64,000 bases of DNA from Rhizobiaceae bacterium (GTDB taxonomy: Bacteria; Pseudomonadota; Alphaproteobacteria; Rhizobiales; Rhizobiaceae): assembly GCA_019635775.1 (NCBI GenBank), contig JAHBYU010000007.1, positions 62,001-126,000 of the forward strand. Reading direction: 5' to 3'. Of the stretch, positions 26,231 through 34,470 are shown piece by piece. The notes beneath the pieces were generated by a model. That model worked only from the letters and a program-made list of their open reading frames with translations, did not search any database and was not told where the DNA came from. The position numbers and the translations under genes are program-made. How positions within the stretch are numbered: position 1 is the stretch's first letter; each line of letters starts with the position of its first letter.

Positions 26231-27394
26231 TCAGGAAGCCTTGAAGGTCTGCCAGGCCTCGACCCACGAGGGTGCGCCCACGATGTCGCCATCGGGCTCC
26301 TGCGGGGGAACGACGATCTGCGTGCCGAGGATTCCGCCGCCCGGCTTTCGGACGTTGTCGTATGGGAACATCGAGCGGATGTCCTCCGGCATCAGAGCGT
26401 AGGCGGCTTCCACCGTGCAGCCTGATGCGAGTTCGGCGGCCAGCGCAGCGTTCGATTCCGGCTTGGTCATGAAGTCGATGAAGCCATAGGCGTTGTCGAG
26501 GTTCGGCGCATCCACGGCGATCGCGTAGGCATCCGACCAGTAGAACGTACCGTCGACCGAAGGCGAGCCGACGACAAGTTCCACGCCCTTTTCCTTGGCG
26601 ATCATGACCTGGTAGGCCCAACCGCCAACGCCGATGGAGGCGTCTCCGCGCACGAGCACGTCGGCCATGTCGCCATGCGAAGCACCGATCGTGACGACGT
26701 TTGGCTTGACCTTCAGCATCGCTTCCAGAACCTGCTCAAGCTGGGCGGCCGTCAGGCGGCTCGGCTCAGGCATCTCGAGCGACGTTGCCCACAGCCAGAT
26801 GTTGCCGAACGGATCGTCGAGCAGCACCAGTTCGCCCTTGAATTTCGGGTCGGCAAAATCGGTGTATTTGGCCGGCATCGCATCCCACTTCTTGGGATTA
26901 TAGACGCACGGCTCGTCACCCCAAATGATGGGGATGCCGTAGGTCTTGCCGTCGCGAACAAGCCATGGCGCATCCTTGAACGCGGGAAACAGGCCGCTGG
27001 CAGTCGGAATGCGGCCGAGGTCGAGGGGCTGGAAGAGCTCCGTTCCAGCCTTGAGGATGGCAGACTGGAAATCCTTGTTCGGCGTGAGAATGTCCATCGC
27101 ACCGCGACCGCCGGTGTTCAGCCGAGTCAGCGCCTCGTCAGCCGCGGACTGGAAGGACGCGTTCATCTTGATGTTGTTGGCTTCCAGGAATGGCTTGGCG
27201 ACGTTGCCGCCATGTTCACCATCCCAGCCGAGGAAGTTCAACTCGCCGCCAAGCTTTCCGTCGGCGGCATGGGCTTGCGTGCCCGCACCGAGGACAGTGA
27301 GGGTCGACAAGCCAGCCGCCCCTTGAAGGAAGCGCCTGCGGCTGACGTCAGCATTGAGTTTTGCATCTAGGAAGATCTTCAGTCTGTCGTCCAC
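26231..27394 (-). CDS. ABC transporter substrate-binding protein (PotD-like, Tat signal)
   Basis: About 387 residues, family 1-type extracellular solute-binding protein. A Tat-like signal SRRRFLQGAAG lies near residue 20, with cleavage after TQAHA, so it is probably exported folded. ELNFLGWDGEHGG opens the mature fold. The GTG at 27394 is chosen because GGAGAA lies 5 bases before it; an ATG 15 bases upstream is possible. It is the first gene of the leftward operon, divergent from the IclR gene. Polyamine-type fold does not prove a polyamine ligand. Confidence 0.86.
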   Translation of the reverse strand: MDDRLKIFLDAKLNADVSRRRFLQGAAGLSTLTVLGAGTQAHAADGKLGGELNFLGWDGEHGGNVAKPFLEANNIKMNASFQSAADEALTRLNTGGRGAMDILTPNKDFQSAILKAGTELFQPLDLGRIPTASGLFPAFKDAPWLVRDGKTYGIPIIWGDEPCVYNPKKWDAMPAKYTDFADPKFKGELVLLDDPFGNIWLWATSLEMPEPSRLTAAQLEQVLEAMLKVKPNVVTIGASHGDMADVLVRGDASIGVGGWAYQVMIAKEKGVELVVGSPSVDGTFYWSDAYAIAVDAPNLDNAYGFIDFMTKPESNAALAAELASGCTVEAAYALMPEDIRSMFPYDNVRKPGGGILGTQIVVPPQEPDGDIVGAPSWVEAWQTFKAS

Positions 27395-27442
27395 GATTGT
27401 TCTCCACATCGGCACGCGTCCAAAGAGGTGCCTTGTTCCCCT

Positions 27443-27462
27443 GTGCTGATATTCTTCAGCAC
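27443..27462. promoter_or_regulatory. Inverted repeat in the IclR / ABC-operon divergent region
   Basis: GTGCTGA (27443-27449) and TCAGCAC (27456-27462) form a perfect 7-bp inverted repeat with a 6-base spacer. It lies 49 bases from the binding-protein start and 28 from the IclR start, where a shared operator would sit. IclR proteins commonly bind such repeats in divergent promoters. Confidence 0.5.
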
Positions 27463-27489
27463 TGATTGAGATTAAGGATGGTTTCGCAT

Positions 27490-28293
27490 ATGAAGTCAAG
27501 TACCGCTGATGAAACTAAAGATGTTGCCATGACCAACGAAGACCGTGTCGTCTATTCCGCTCCGGCGCTCGAAAAGGGGCTTGATATCCTTGAGACGCTT
27601 GCCGTTGCGCCAGAGCCGATGACGGCACGGCAGATTGCCGAAGAGCTGGGACGCTCCAAGAACGAGATATTCCGGATGGTCTACGTGCTGGTCGAGCGCG
27701 GCTACCTGCAACGTGATCCTGCAACCGACCGGTTGTCGCTCAGCAACCGCCTGTTCGAACTTGGCATGCGCTCGCCGAGAACGAGAACGCTCGTCGAAGT
27801 CGCCCTGCCGGCGATGGAAGAATTCGCGAATGCCTTCGGTCACGCTACCCACCTGGTTGTGGTGTCACACGGACAGACGGTGGTAATCGCCAACGTTGCG
27901 CCGCCATGGACCGCGTTCAACTTCTTCCTGCAGCCCGGCTACGGCAACGCTGCAACGGAGGCGACCTCCGGCCAGACGATCATTGCGTTCCAGCCGCTGG
28001 AGCGGCGCAGGGCGATGATCGAGGAAAGCCTGTCGCTGCTGGGAGGAAAGTCGTCATTTGCCAATCTGGATGAGGAAATCGACAGCATAGCGAGCGCGGG
28101 CTCCATCGTTGCCCCGAGCCACTTCCTGGTTGGCGTCGTCGATATCTGTGCGCCAATCCTCGACAAGTCCGGGCGCGCGATCGCCAGCGTTGTTGTTCCG
28201 TGCATACAGCATCGCGAGCGCGAGGAAGACTACGAGCAGATCAGGGCCGCGTTGGTCGACAGGTGTTCCGCGATTTCCCAGGAACTCGGATAG
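27490..28293 (+). CDS. IclR-family transcriptional regulator
   Basis: About 267 residues. Winged HTH (about 22-85; TARQIAEELGRSKNEIFRMV is the recognition region) followed by the IclR effector domain (about 100-265; ATSGQTIIAFQPLERRR and VVDICAPILD). AAGGA lies 10 bases before the ATG at 27490; in-frame ATGs at 27478 and about 27529 are alternatives. It is divergent from the PotABCD-like catabolic operon and probably regulates it, with a small molecule of that pathway as effector. Confidence 0.88.
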   Translation: MKSSTADETKDVAMTNEDRVVYSAPALEKGLDILETLAVAPEPMTARQIAEELGRSKNEIFRMVYVLVERGYLQRDPATDRLSLSNRLFELGMRSPRTRTLVEVALPAMEEFANAFGHATHLVVVSHGQTVVIANVAPPWTAFNFFLQPGYGNAATEATSGQTIIAFQPLERRRAMIEESLSLLGGKSSFANLDEEIDSIASAGSIVAPSHFLVGVVDICAPILDKSGRAIASVVVPCIQHREREEDYEQIRAALVDRCSAISQELG

Positions 28294-28518
28294 TGGTGCC
28301 GGATCAACCGTCGTCCATTTTTGCGTTGACCGCATTCGGAATTCCGGCGCGCACGAACAAAGCAGATCACCTTCGAGGCGGATGACGCTGTTTCTTCGTC
28401 GGGCAAGCGGGTTGGCCATTCCATGCTCCCCTGCCTGCCAATGAGCAGGCTACCTTGCGAGGCGCTTCCGGTTGGCTTAGCGATGCCCGGCGACGAGGCG
28501 AGTTGAAGGTTGGTCAGC
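28294..28518. other. 225-base spacer between the IclR and FAD-dehydrogenase genes
   Basis: No convincing gene is seen. Short frames here lack ribosome sites and resemble nothing recognisable. The spacer is long enough to carry a promoter for the downstream gene, so co-transcription with the IclR gene is not assured. Confidence 0.4.
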
Positions 28519-29856
28519 ATGAATGTCCTTTCCGAACTGCAGGCCCTCCTTGGCCCTGACGGCTGTCTGGCTGGACCCTCGCTGGAAGGCCTTGCCCAAC
28601 GTTCCGATGCGAGCGCGACCGGCCGCGATCTGCCAATTGCCCTTTTGCGGCCCTGCTCGGTGACGGAAGTTTCGGCGGCGTTGGAAATCTGCCATCGTCA
28701 TCGTCAGCCGCTTGTGCCCCAAGGCGGGATGACCGGCCTTGCAGGCGGAGCCAACTGCCGCGCGGGCGACATGGCGATTTCGCTGGCGCGCTTTCGTGGC
28801 GTGGAAGAAGTCGACACCGTATCGGGTGTCATGGTCGTGCGCGCAGGCACCGTGCTCGAAACGGCGCAAAAGACTGCCGAGGACGCAGGGTTCCTGCTCC
28901 CCATAGACCTCGGTGCGCGCGGTTCATGCCAGATCGGCGGAAACATCGCGACAAACGCGGGCGGACAGCGCGTCATCCGCTACGGTACGGTACGCGACAA
29001 TCTGCTTGGCCTTGAAGCGGTGCTGGCGAACGGAACGGTGCTGTCACATTTGTCGCGGGTGCAGAAGGACAATACCGGCTACGACCTGCGCCATCTGCTT
29101 GCCGGCTCGGAAGGGACGCTTGGGGTCGTGACGCGCGCCGTTCTTCGACTGCGGCCCTTGCCGCAGGATCTGGAGACGGCGATCTGCGCCCTGCAGGACT
29201 ACAGCGCGGTGCTTGCGCTGATGAGCCTCGCCCGGTCGCAGGTTACTTTGTCCGCCTTCGAGGTGATGTGGGCGGACTATTTCGAGCTTTGTGGCGGCAT
29301 GCGTTTGTTCACCGAGATACCGCCCTATGCGGTTCTGATAGAAACCGAGGGTGGCGGGCTGGAGGCATTGCTGGAGCGCGCTCTTGAGGAAGGGATCATC
29401 TTCGATGCTCTTGTCGCGCAGTCACGCGCAGACGCGCGCCGCTTCTGGGATGTGCGCGAAGCCGCGCTGCCAGAGGCGCATGTAGACGACATTGTGAATT
29501 TCGATGTGAGCCTCCCGATTACCGTGGCAGACGACTACGTACAGGCCTGCCGCACGGCGGTCAGCAAGGCAATGCCGTCGACGCGTTCGTTCTTCTTCGG
29601 CCATATCGGCGACGGCAACCTTCACATCATGGTCCAGGTTCCGGGCTGTGCTGACGCAGACGTGCATGCTGTCGACCAGATTACGTACGACCTCATTCGC
29701 GACATGGGCGGTGTGATCTCGGCCGAACATGGCATCGGGACGCTCAAGCGCGATTGGCTCGGCCACAGTCGTAGCCAGGGGGAACTGGCTGCGATGCGGG
29801 CGATCAAAGCTGCGCTGGATCCTGCCGGAATTCTTAATCCAGGCAAGGTGCTTTGA
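28519..29856 (+). CDS. FAD-binding 2-hydroxyacid dehydrogenase (GlcD / D-lactate type)
   Basis: A 445-residue flavoprotein. An FAD_binding_4 domain (about 35-175; PQGGMTGLAGGAN and GGNIATNAGG contact FAD) precedes an FAD-oxidase C-terminal domain, with HIGDGNLHI and SAEHGIGTLKRDWL. Members oxidise glycolate, D-lactate or D-2-hydroxyglutarate and pass electrons to quinones or ETF. The ATG has GAAGG upstream. It may belong to the neighbouring catabolic regulon, but the spacing allows independent expression. No GlcE/GlcF partner is seen. Confidence 0.84.
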   Translation: MNVLSELQALLGPDGCLAGPSLEGLAQRSDASATGRDLPIALLRPCSVTEVSAALEICHRHRQPLVPQGGMTGLAGGANCRAGDMAISLARFRGVEEVDTVSGVMVVRAGTVLETAQKTAEDAGFLLPIDLGARGSCQIGGNIATNAGGQRVIRYGTVRDNLLGLEAVLANGTVLSHLSRVQKDNTGYDLRHLLAGSEGTLGVVTRAVLRLRPLPQDLETAICALQDYSAVLALMSLARSQVTLSAFEVMWADYFELCGGMRLFTEIPPYAVLIETEGGGLEALLERALEEGIIFDALVAQSRADARRFWDVREAALPEAHVDDIVNFDVSLPITVADDYVQACRTAVSKAMPSTRSFFFGHIGDGNLHIMVQVPGCADADVHAVDQITYDLIRDMGGVISAEHGIGTLKRDWLGHSRSQGELAAMRAIKAALDPAGILNPGKVL

Positions 29857-30063
29857 AGTCAGGCTGTCGCTGCGACAACCAAAGCGGCATGGCCTGCGAC
29901 GGCCCGGTGCCACGGACAACCGTGCGCAAGCCGCGCTCGTGAAGGCGGCATGGAGCATCCTTGGGCAGGATGTTGCGCCATTACCTATTCGTTCGCGGCC
30001 GTGGCACTCGCGATCCGGATTGCCGGCCGCCGCATTTCGCGGATCAGGCGCGCTTGGAGCAGA

Positions 30064-30579
30064 TCAGGGCCTGGTTAGAGGCTGATCATCGTCGGAAACC
30101 TCGTCGTCGTGGGCGTTCAGGAGATCGGCCAGCGCGGCAAGATTTTCGATCATCAGCCGTACACGGCTCGCGGGAAGCTTCAGCAACTCTTTGGACAACG
30201 TTTCGTTGAAGGATGCCTGCGCCCTGCCAAGAACCACGGAACCGGATTGGGTCAGCCGCGTGAAGACGATCCTCCTATCCTCCGTCGACCGGTAACGGCT
30301 GACCAGTTCACGCCGCTCCAAATTGTCGAGGATCGTCACTACCGTGGCCGCGCTGAGGTCGACCTCGGCAGCGATCCTCGAAGTGCTGATCTCACCAGAG
30401 CCCGCGACCGCTGCCAGGACCGCAAGTTGGGGGGCGGTCAGCCCCGATGATTTTTGCAACGCGCGCGAACTGAGATCGTTCGCCCGCACGATGCGGCGGA
30501 TCGATTTCAACAGGGACAGCATCTGGTCGGGTGGAACAGAATCCGTCGACGCGGGTTTGGACTCGTGAATCTCTTTCAT
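30064..30579 (-). CDS. MarR-family transcriptional regulator
   Basis: A 171-residue winged-helix regulator. LTAPQLAVLAAVAGSGEI, then STSRIAAEVDLSAATVVTIL, form the HTH, and the wing contains YRSTEDRRIVFTRLT with the family's DxR element. Acidic C-terminal tail. It is divergent from asnO-ngg, and an inverted repeat lies 4 bases upstream of its start, suggesting control of the osmolyte genes and of itself. No clear ribosome site precedes the ATG. Confidence 0.86.
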   Translation of the reverse strand: MKEIHESKPASTDSVPPDQMLSLLKSIRRIVRANDLSSRALQKSSGLTAPQLAVLAAVAGSGEISTSRIAAEVDLSAATVVTILDNLERRELVSRYRSTEDRRIVFTRLTQSGSVVLGRAQASFNETLSKELLKLPASRVRLMIENLAALADLLNAHDDEVSDDDQPLTRP

Positions 30580-30582
30580 TAG

Positions 30583-30612
30583 ACTTCAAATCATTCGAAC
30601 TCTAACTATATA
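30583..30612. promoter_or_regulatory. Putative MarR operator and asnO promoter
   Basis: ACTTCAAAT (30583-30591) and ATTCGAACT (30593-30601) form a 9-1-9 inverted repeat with two mismatches. It overlaps a weak -35 (TTCAAA, 30585-30590); TATATA at 30607-30612 is a good -10 at a 16-base spacing for rightward asnO. Repressor bound here would block both divergent genes. Confidence 0.45.
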
Positions 30613-30660
30613 GGTGGTGTTCGCTTTCCGGCAATTCACAATGGAGGTCCAATACCACGC

Positions 30661-32436
30661 ATGTGCGGTATCTGCGGCGAAATCAGACTAGACGGCTCGA
30701 CACCCTCTCCTGCGGCTATATCCAGCATGCTGGATACGCTTGCGCCTCGGGGGCCCGATGGCTCGGGCATTGTATCCCATGGCAACGCAGCCTTCGGGCA
30801 CCGGCGCTTGCGAATAATCGACCTTTCCGAGAAAGCGCGGCAGCCTATGGTCGATGCCGAACTCGGCATAACGATCGTGTTCAATGGTTGCATCTACAAC
30901 TATCCCGAACTCCGGAGCGAACTCGAGGACAAGGGATATCGTTTCTTTTCGAACGGCGATACGGAAGTCATCGTCAAGGCTTGGCATGCCTGGGGTGAAC
31001 GCAGCGTCGAGCGCTTCCACGGAATGTTTGCATTCGTCCTTCAGGAGCGCGACAGCGGTCGCATCGTGATGGCTCGCGACCGTTTCGGGATAAAGCCGCT
31101 GTATCTTTCACAGACCGGCAGTCGGCTGCGCTTTGCGTCGTCGCTACCTGCACTGCTTGCAGCCGGTGACGTCGATACGTCGATCGATCCTGTCGCCCTG
31201 CACCATTATATGAGTTTTCACGCCGTGGTGCCGCCGCCGCGCACCATTCTCGAAGGAGTGCGAAAGCTTCAGCCGGCCACCGTGCGTGTCATCGAGCGTG
31301 ATGGGCGCACAACGGACAGGCGGTATTGGGACGTCGCCTACGGTCGAGATTCCAAGGACCTGCATGTCTCGGCCGAAGAGTGGCGGGACCGTGTGCTCGA
31401 CGCCTTGAGGGTGTCGGTCAAGAGGCGAATGGTATCCGACGTTCCGGTAGGCGTCCTCTTGTCGGGCGGCGTCGATTCAAGCCTGATCGTGGCGCTGCTC
31501 GCCGAGGCCGGCCAGACCGACCTCATGAGCTTTTCCGTCGGCTTCGAAGAAGCCAATGGCGAGAAGGGCGACGAATTCGTCTATTCCGACCTGATCGCCC
31601 ATAAGTTCGGCACGGACCACCACAAGATCATGGTTCCTTCCGAGCGACTGATGGATGCGCTTCCCGCGACCTTCTCAGCAATGTCGGAGCCGATGGTTTC
31701 TTACGACAATGTTGGGTTCTTCCTGCTGTCGCAGGAGGTTTCCAAGCACATCAAGGTCGTGCAGTCCGGGCAGGGCGCCGACGAGGTTTTCGGAGGCTAC
31801 CACTGGTACCCGCCGCTCGCGAACTCGAACGACGTGGTTGCCGACTATGCTGCGGTCTTCATGGACCGCTCGCATCAGACGCTGAAGGGTCAGTTGGGCG
31901 AGGGCTGGATCGACGGCGTCGACCACAGCCGCGACCTGATCGAGGCCGAACTGATGCGCGATGGCGCTGACACTCCGGTCGATCGTGCGCTGAGAATGGA
32001 CACGAACGTTATGCTGGTCGACGATCCGGTCAAGCGGGTCGACAACATGACCATGGCGTGGGGGCTGGAGGCGCGCGTGCCTTTCCTCGATCACGAACTG
32101 GTTGAACTTGCCGCCCGCATTCCACCGGAGGAGAAACTGAAGCAGGGCGGCAAGGGCGTGCTCAAGGATGTCGCGCGGATGTTGCTTCCAAACGAGGTGA
32201 TCGACCGAAAGAAGGGCTACTTCCCGGTTCCGCAGCTGAAATATGTGGACGGACCCTATCTCGATCTGGTTCGCGATGCCCTGTCATCCGAAGCGGCGCG
32301 CTCAAGGGGACTTTTCCGGCAAGACTATCTCGAAAAGCTATACGACTCGCCATCCGAGCACCTGACGCCGTTGCGAGGTTCGGAATTGTGGCAGGCCGGC
32401 CTGCTTGAGCTGTGGCTCCAGACACATGGTATCTGA
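30661..32436 (+). CDS. asnO: N-acetylglutaminylglutamine amidotransferase (AsnB-like, AsnO)
   Basis: A 591-residue glutamine-dependent amidotransferase. The class II glutaminase begins MCGICG, fixing the start, since Cys2 is the nucleophile. The synthetase domain has the pyrophosphate loop LLSGGVDSSLIV (near residue 270) and SGQGADEVFGGYHWY. With the adjacent ngg it makes the osmoprotectant N-acetylglutaminylglutamine amide (NAGGN), AsnO forming the terminal amide. GGAGG lies 13 bases upstream. Ordinary asparagine synthase is unlikely given the partner gene 3 bases downstream. Confidence 0.9.
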   Translation: MCGICGEIRLDGSTPSPAAISSMLDTLAPRGPDGSGIVSHGNAAFGHRRLRIIDLSEKARQPMVDAELGITIVFNGCIYNYPELRSELEDKGYRFFSNGDTEVIVKAWHAWGERSVERFHGMFAFVLQERDSGRIVMARDRFGIKPLYLSQTGSRLRFASSLPALLAAGDVDTSIDPVALHHYMSFHAVVPPPRTILEGVRKLQPATVRVIERDGRTTDRRYWDVAYGRDSKDLHVSAEEWRDRVLDALRVSVKRRMVSDVPVGVLLSGGVDSSLIVALLAEAGQTDLMSFSVGFEEANGEKGDEFVYSDLIAHKFGTDHHKIMVPSERLMDALPATFSAMSEPMVSYDNVGFFLLSQEVSKHIKVVQSGQGADEVFGGYHWYPPLANSNDVVADYAAVFMDRSHQTLKGQLGEGWIDGVDHSRDLIEAELMRDGADTPVDRALRMDTNVMLVDDPVKRVDNMTMAWGLEARVPFLDHELVELAARIPPEEKLKQGGKGVLKDVARMLLPNEVIDRKKGYFPVPQLKYVDGPYLDLVRDALSSEAARSRGLFRQDYLEKLYDSPSEHLTPLRGSELWQAGLLELWLQTHGI

Positions 32437-32439
32437 CCG

Positions 32440-34212
32440 ATGACGACAAGACTGCAGGCGGGAGGCAGTTCGGCGCCAGCCCGCAAGGAACACGCCCTGG
32501 ACCATCGTCTGCGCAGACACAGGCTCAATACGCTGCGCGGCGATCACTTCGAGGCGAGTGCACCGGCCGGCGACAAGTCGGTCGTGCTTGACTGCGGGTG
32601 GGGACGGCTTCTCTTCGCGCAGACTTTTGAGGGCAACGCCCAACTGATCGAAGCGCTGCGCCAGGAAGAAGAGGACCAGCGCGATATCGCATTCTACGTG
32701 ACCGACCCGCACGTGCTTCTTTCGATGGCGCCACAGGAGACCTTCCTGGACCCCTCGCACACCTATCGGCTTGAGTTGTCGACCTACCGCGCGTCGCGCC
32801 GCGCGCCGAAGGGTTTCTTTGTCAGGCGCCTTTCTTCCGAGTCGGACGCCAAGGCGGTGAACGACATATATGTGTCGCGAGGTATGGTTCCCGTTGCGCC
32901 GGAGTTTTTCTGGTCAAAGCGAGACAGCAGGTCGCTGACCTACTTCGTGGCTGAGGACGAAAGCTCCGGCGAGATCATAGGGACCGTAACGGGCGTCGAT
33001 CATCACCGCCTGTTCAAGGATCCGCAGCGAGGCGCTTCACTCTGGTGCCTTGCGGTAGACCCAAGCGCCCGACATCCGGGCGTTGGCAAGATGCTGGTGC
33101 GGCGCCTGGTCGAATATTTCCAGGCGCGAGGTGCAGCGCATGTGGATCTGTCTGTGCTGCACGACAACAAGATGGCCATTTCGCTCTACGAGAAACTCGG
33201 CTTCCGGCGCATTCCCGTTTTCGCGGTCAAGCGCAAGAACCCGATCAACGAGCGGCTGTTCTCAGGACCTATCGAAGGATACGAGGACCTCAATCCGTAC
33301 GCCTCGATCATCGTCGATGAAGCACGGCGGCGAGGAATTCATGTCAAGATTACAGACGGCAAGGCGGGTTTCTTCCTCCTTTCGCACGGTGGACGCTCGA
33401 TCCGGTGCAGGGAAAGCCTGACATCCTTGACTTCCGCGGTCGCGGCATCGATCTGCGACGACAAGGCGGTTACCCGTCGGGTTGTTGCCGCTGCCGGCGT
33501 GAAAGTGCCCGAGCAGATGGAAATCGGCGGCGAAATCGACGTGGAGGATTTCCTTGCCCGGCACGGTAGAGTTGTCGTCAAGCCGGCTCGCGGCGAACAG
33601 GGTCGCGGCATTGCGGTCGGATTGACCACCGTCGATGAAATCGAGGCGGCGGTGACCCATGCCCGGACCTTCTGCGACCGCGTGTTGCTGGAGGCGTGTT
33701 TCTCAGGCGAGGATCTTCGGCTGGTTGTGATTGACAACAAGCTCGTGGCGGCGGCGATACGTCGACCACCGCGCGTGGTGGGCGACGGCTTCAGCAGTGT
33801 TCGAGACCTGATCGCGGGCCAGTCGCTGAGGCGCGCGGCATCGACAGGTGGCGAGAGCCGGATCGTTGTCGACGACGAGGTGGTGCGCTGTCTCCGCTCA
33901 GCAGGCCATGGGCTCGATACGATCCTGCCGGAAGGAGAAGGGGTTACCGTGCGCAAGACGGCCAATCTCCACACCGGCGGAACCATCCACGATGTCACGC
34001 GCGAGGTGCATCCCGATCTTGTCAAAGCCGCCTGCGAGGCGGCGCGTACGATAGACATCCCGGTTACCGGTATAGATTTCATGGTCAAATCGCCGACGCA
34101 TTCGGACTACGTATTCATAGAAGCCAATGAGCGTCCGGGCCTGGCGAACCACGAGCCACAGCCGACCGCGGAGCGGTTCATGGATCTCCTGTTCCCGACG
34201 TCACGGCGCTAG
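32440..34212 (+). CDS. ngg: N-acetylglutaminylglutamine synthetase (GNAT + ATP-grasp fusion)
   Basis: A 590-residue two-domain enzyme. The N-terminal half holds a GNAT acetyltransferase (LWCLAVDPSARHPGVGKMLV is the acetyl-CoA loop, about 200-220). The C-terminal half is an ATP-grasp ligase (VVKPARGEQGRGIAV near residue 375; FIEANERPGLANHEP near the end). It acetylates and joins two glutamines to make N-acetylglutaminylglutamine, which AsnO amidates. Known in rhizobia and pseudomonads as a salt-induced pathway. The NAGGN peptidase gene often found third in such operons is absent here. Confidence 0.9.
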   Translation: MTTRLQAGGSSAPARKEHALDHRLRRHRLNTLRGDHFEASAPAGDKSVVLDCGWGRLLFAQTFEGNAQLIEALRQEEEDQRDIAFYVTDPHVLLSMAPQETFLDPSHTYRLELSTYRASRRAPKGFFVRRLSSESDAKAVNDIYVSRGMVPVAPEFFWSKRDSRSLTYFVAEDESSGEIIGTVTGVDHHRLFKDPQRGASLWCLAVDPSARHPGVGKMLVRRLVEYFQARGAAHVDLSVLHDNKMAISLYEKLGFRRIPVFAVKRKNPINERLFSGPIEGYEDLNPYASIIVDEARRRGIHVKITDGKAGFFLLSHGGRSIRCRESLTSLTSAVAASICDDKAVTRRVVAAAGVKVPEQMEIGGEIDVEDFLARHGRVVVKPARGEQGRGIAVGLTTVDEIEAAVTHARTFCDRVLLEACFSGEDLRLVVIDNKLVAAAIRRPPRVVGDGFSSVRDLIAGQSLRRAASTGGESRIVVDDEVVRCLRSAGHGLDTILPEGEGVTVRKTANLHTGGTIHDVTREVHPDLVKAACEAARTIDIPVTGIDFMVKSPTHSDYVFIEANERPGLANHEPQPTAERFMDLLFPTSRR

Positions 34213-34230
34213 GGCGCATCAGTTGCGCCC
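34212..34230 (+). other. Hairpin at the ngg stop codon
   Basis: GGGCGCA / TGCGCCC, a perfect 7-bp stem with loop TCAGT, begins at the last base of the ngg stop. No T run follows, so termination is uncertain. The rest of the 258-base gap to 34470 holds no gene I can support. Confidence 0.4.
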
Positions 34231-34470
34231 GAAAGGCAGCGACTATTCCGGCGTCGTGCGGTCGGCGTCGACGGAACGCCTGCCTCTTCTTCCACGGACC
34301 GATCCAGCTGCCTTGCGAGGATTGTGCAAGCATGGCCAGTGCCCGCGCGGATAGGGTTATCAATGCGCTGTTCCTACTTGGGGGCAGAGAAGATAGCATT
34401 GATGCGTACCGCGCCGGGACGGGTTCGCGAGACTAACCACCGGCGACTGTAACGCAGAAGGTTGCAAGCA

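Noticed and set aside
34331..34435. 34-codon frame downstream of ngg
   Set aside because: No ribosome site, no recognisable family and ordinary chance length for high-GC DNA.
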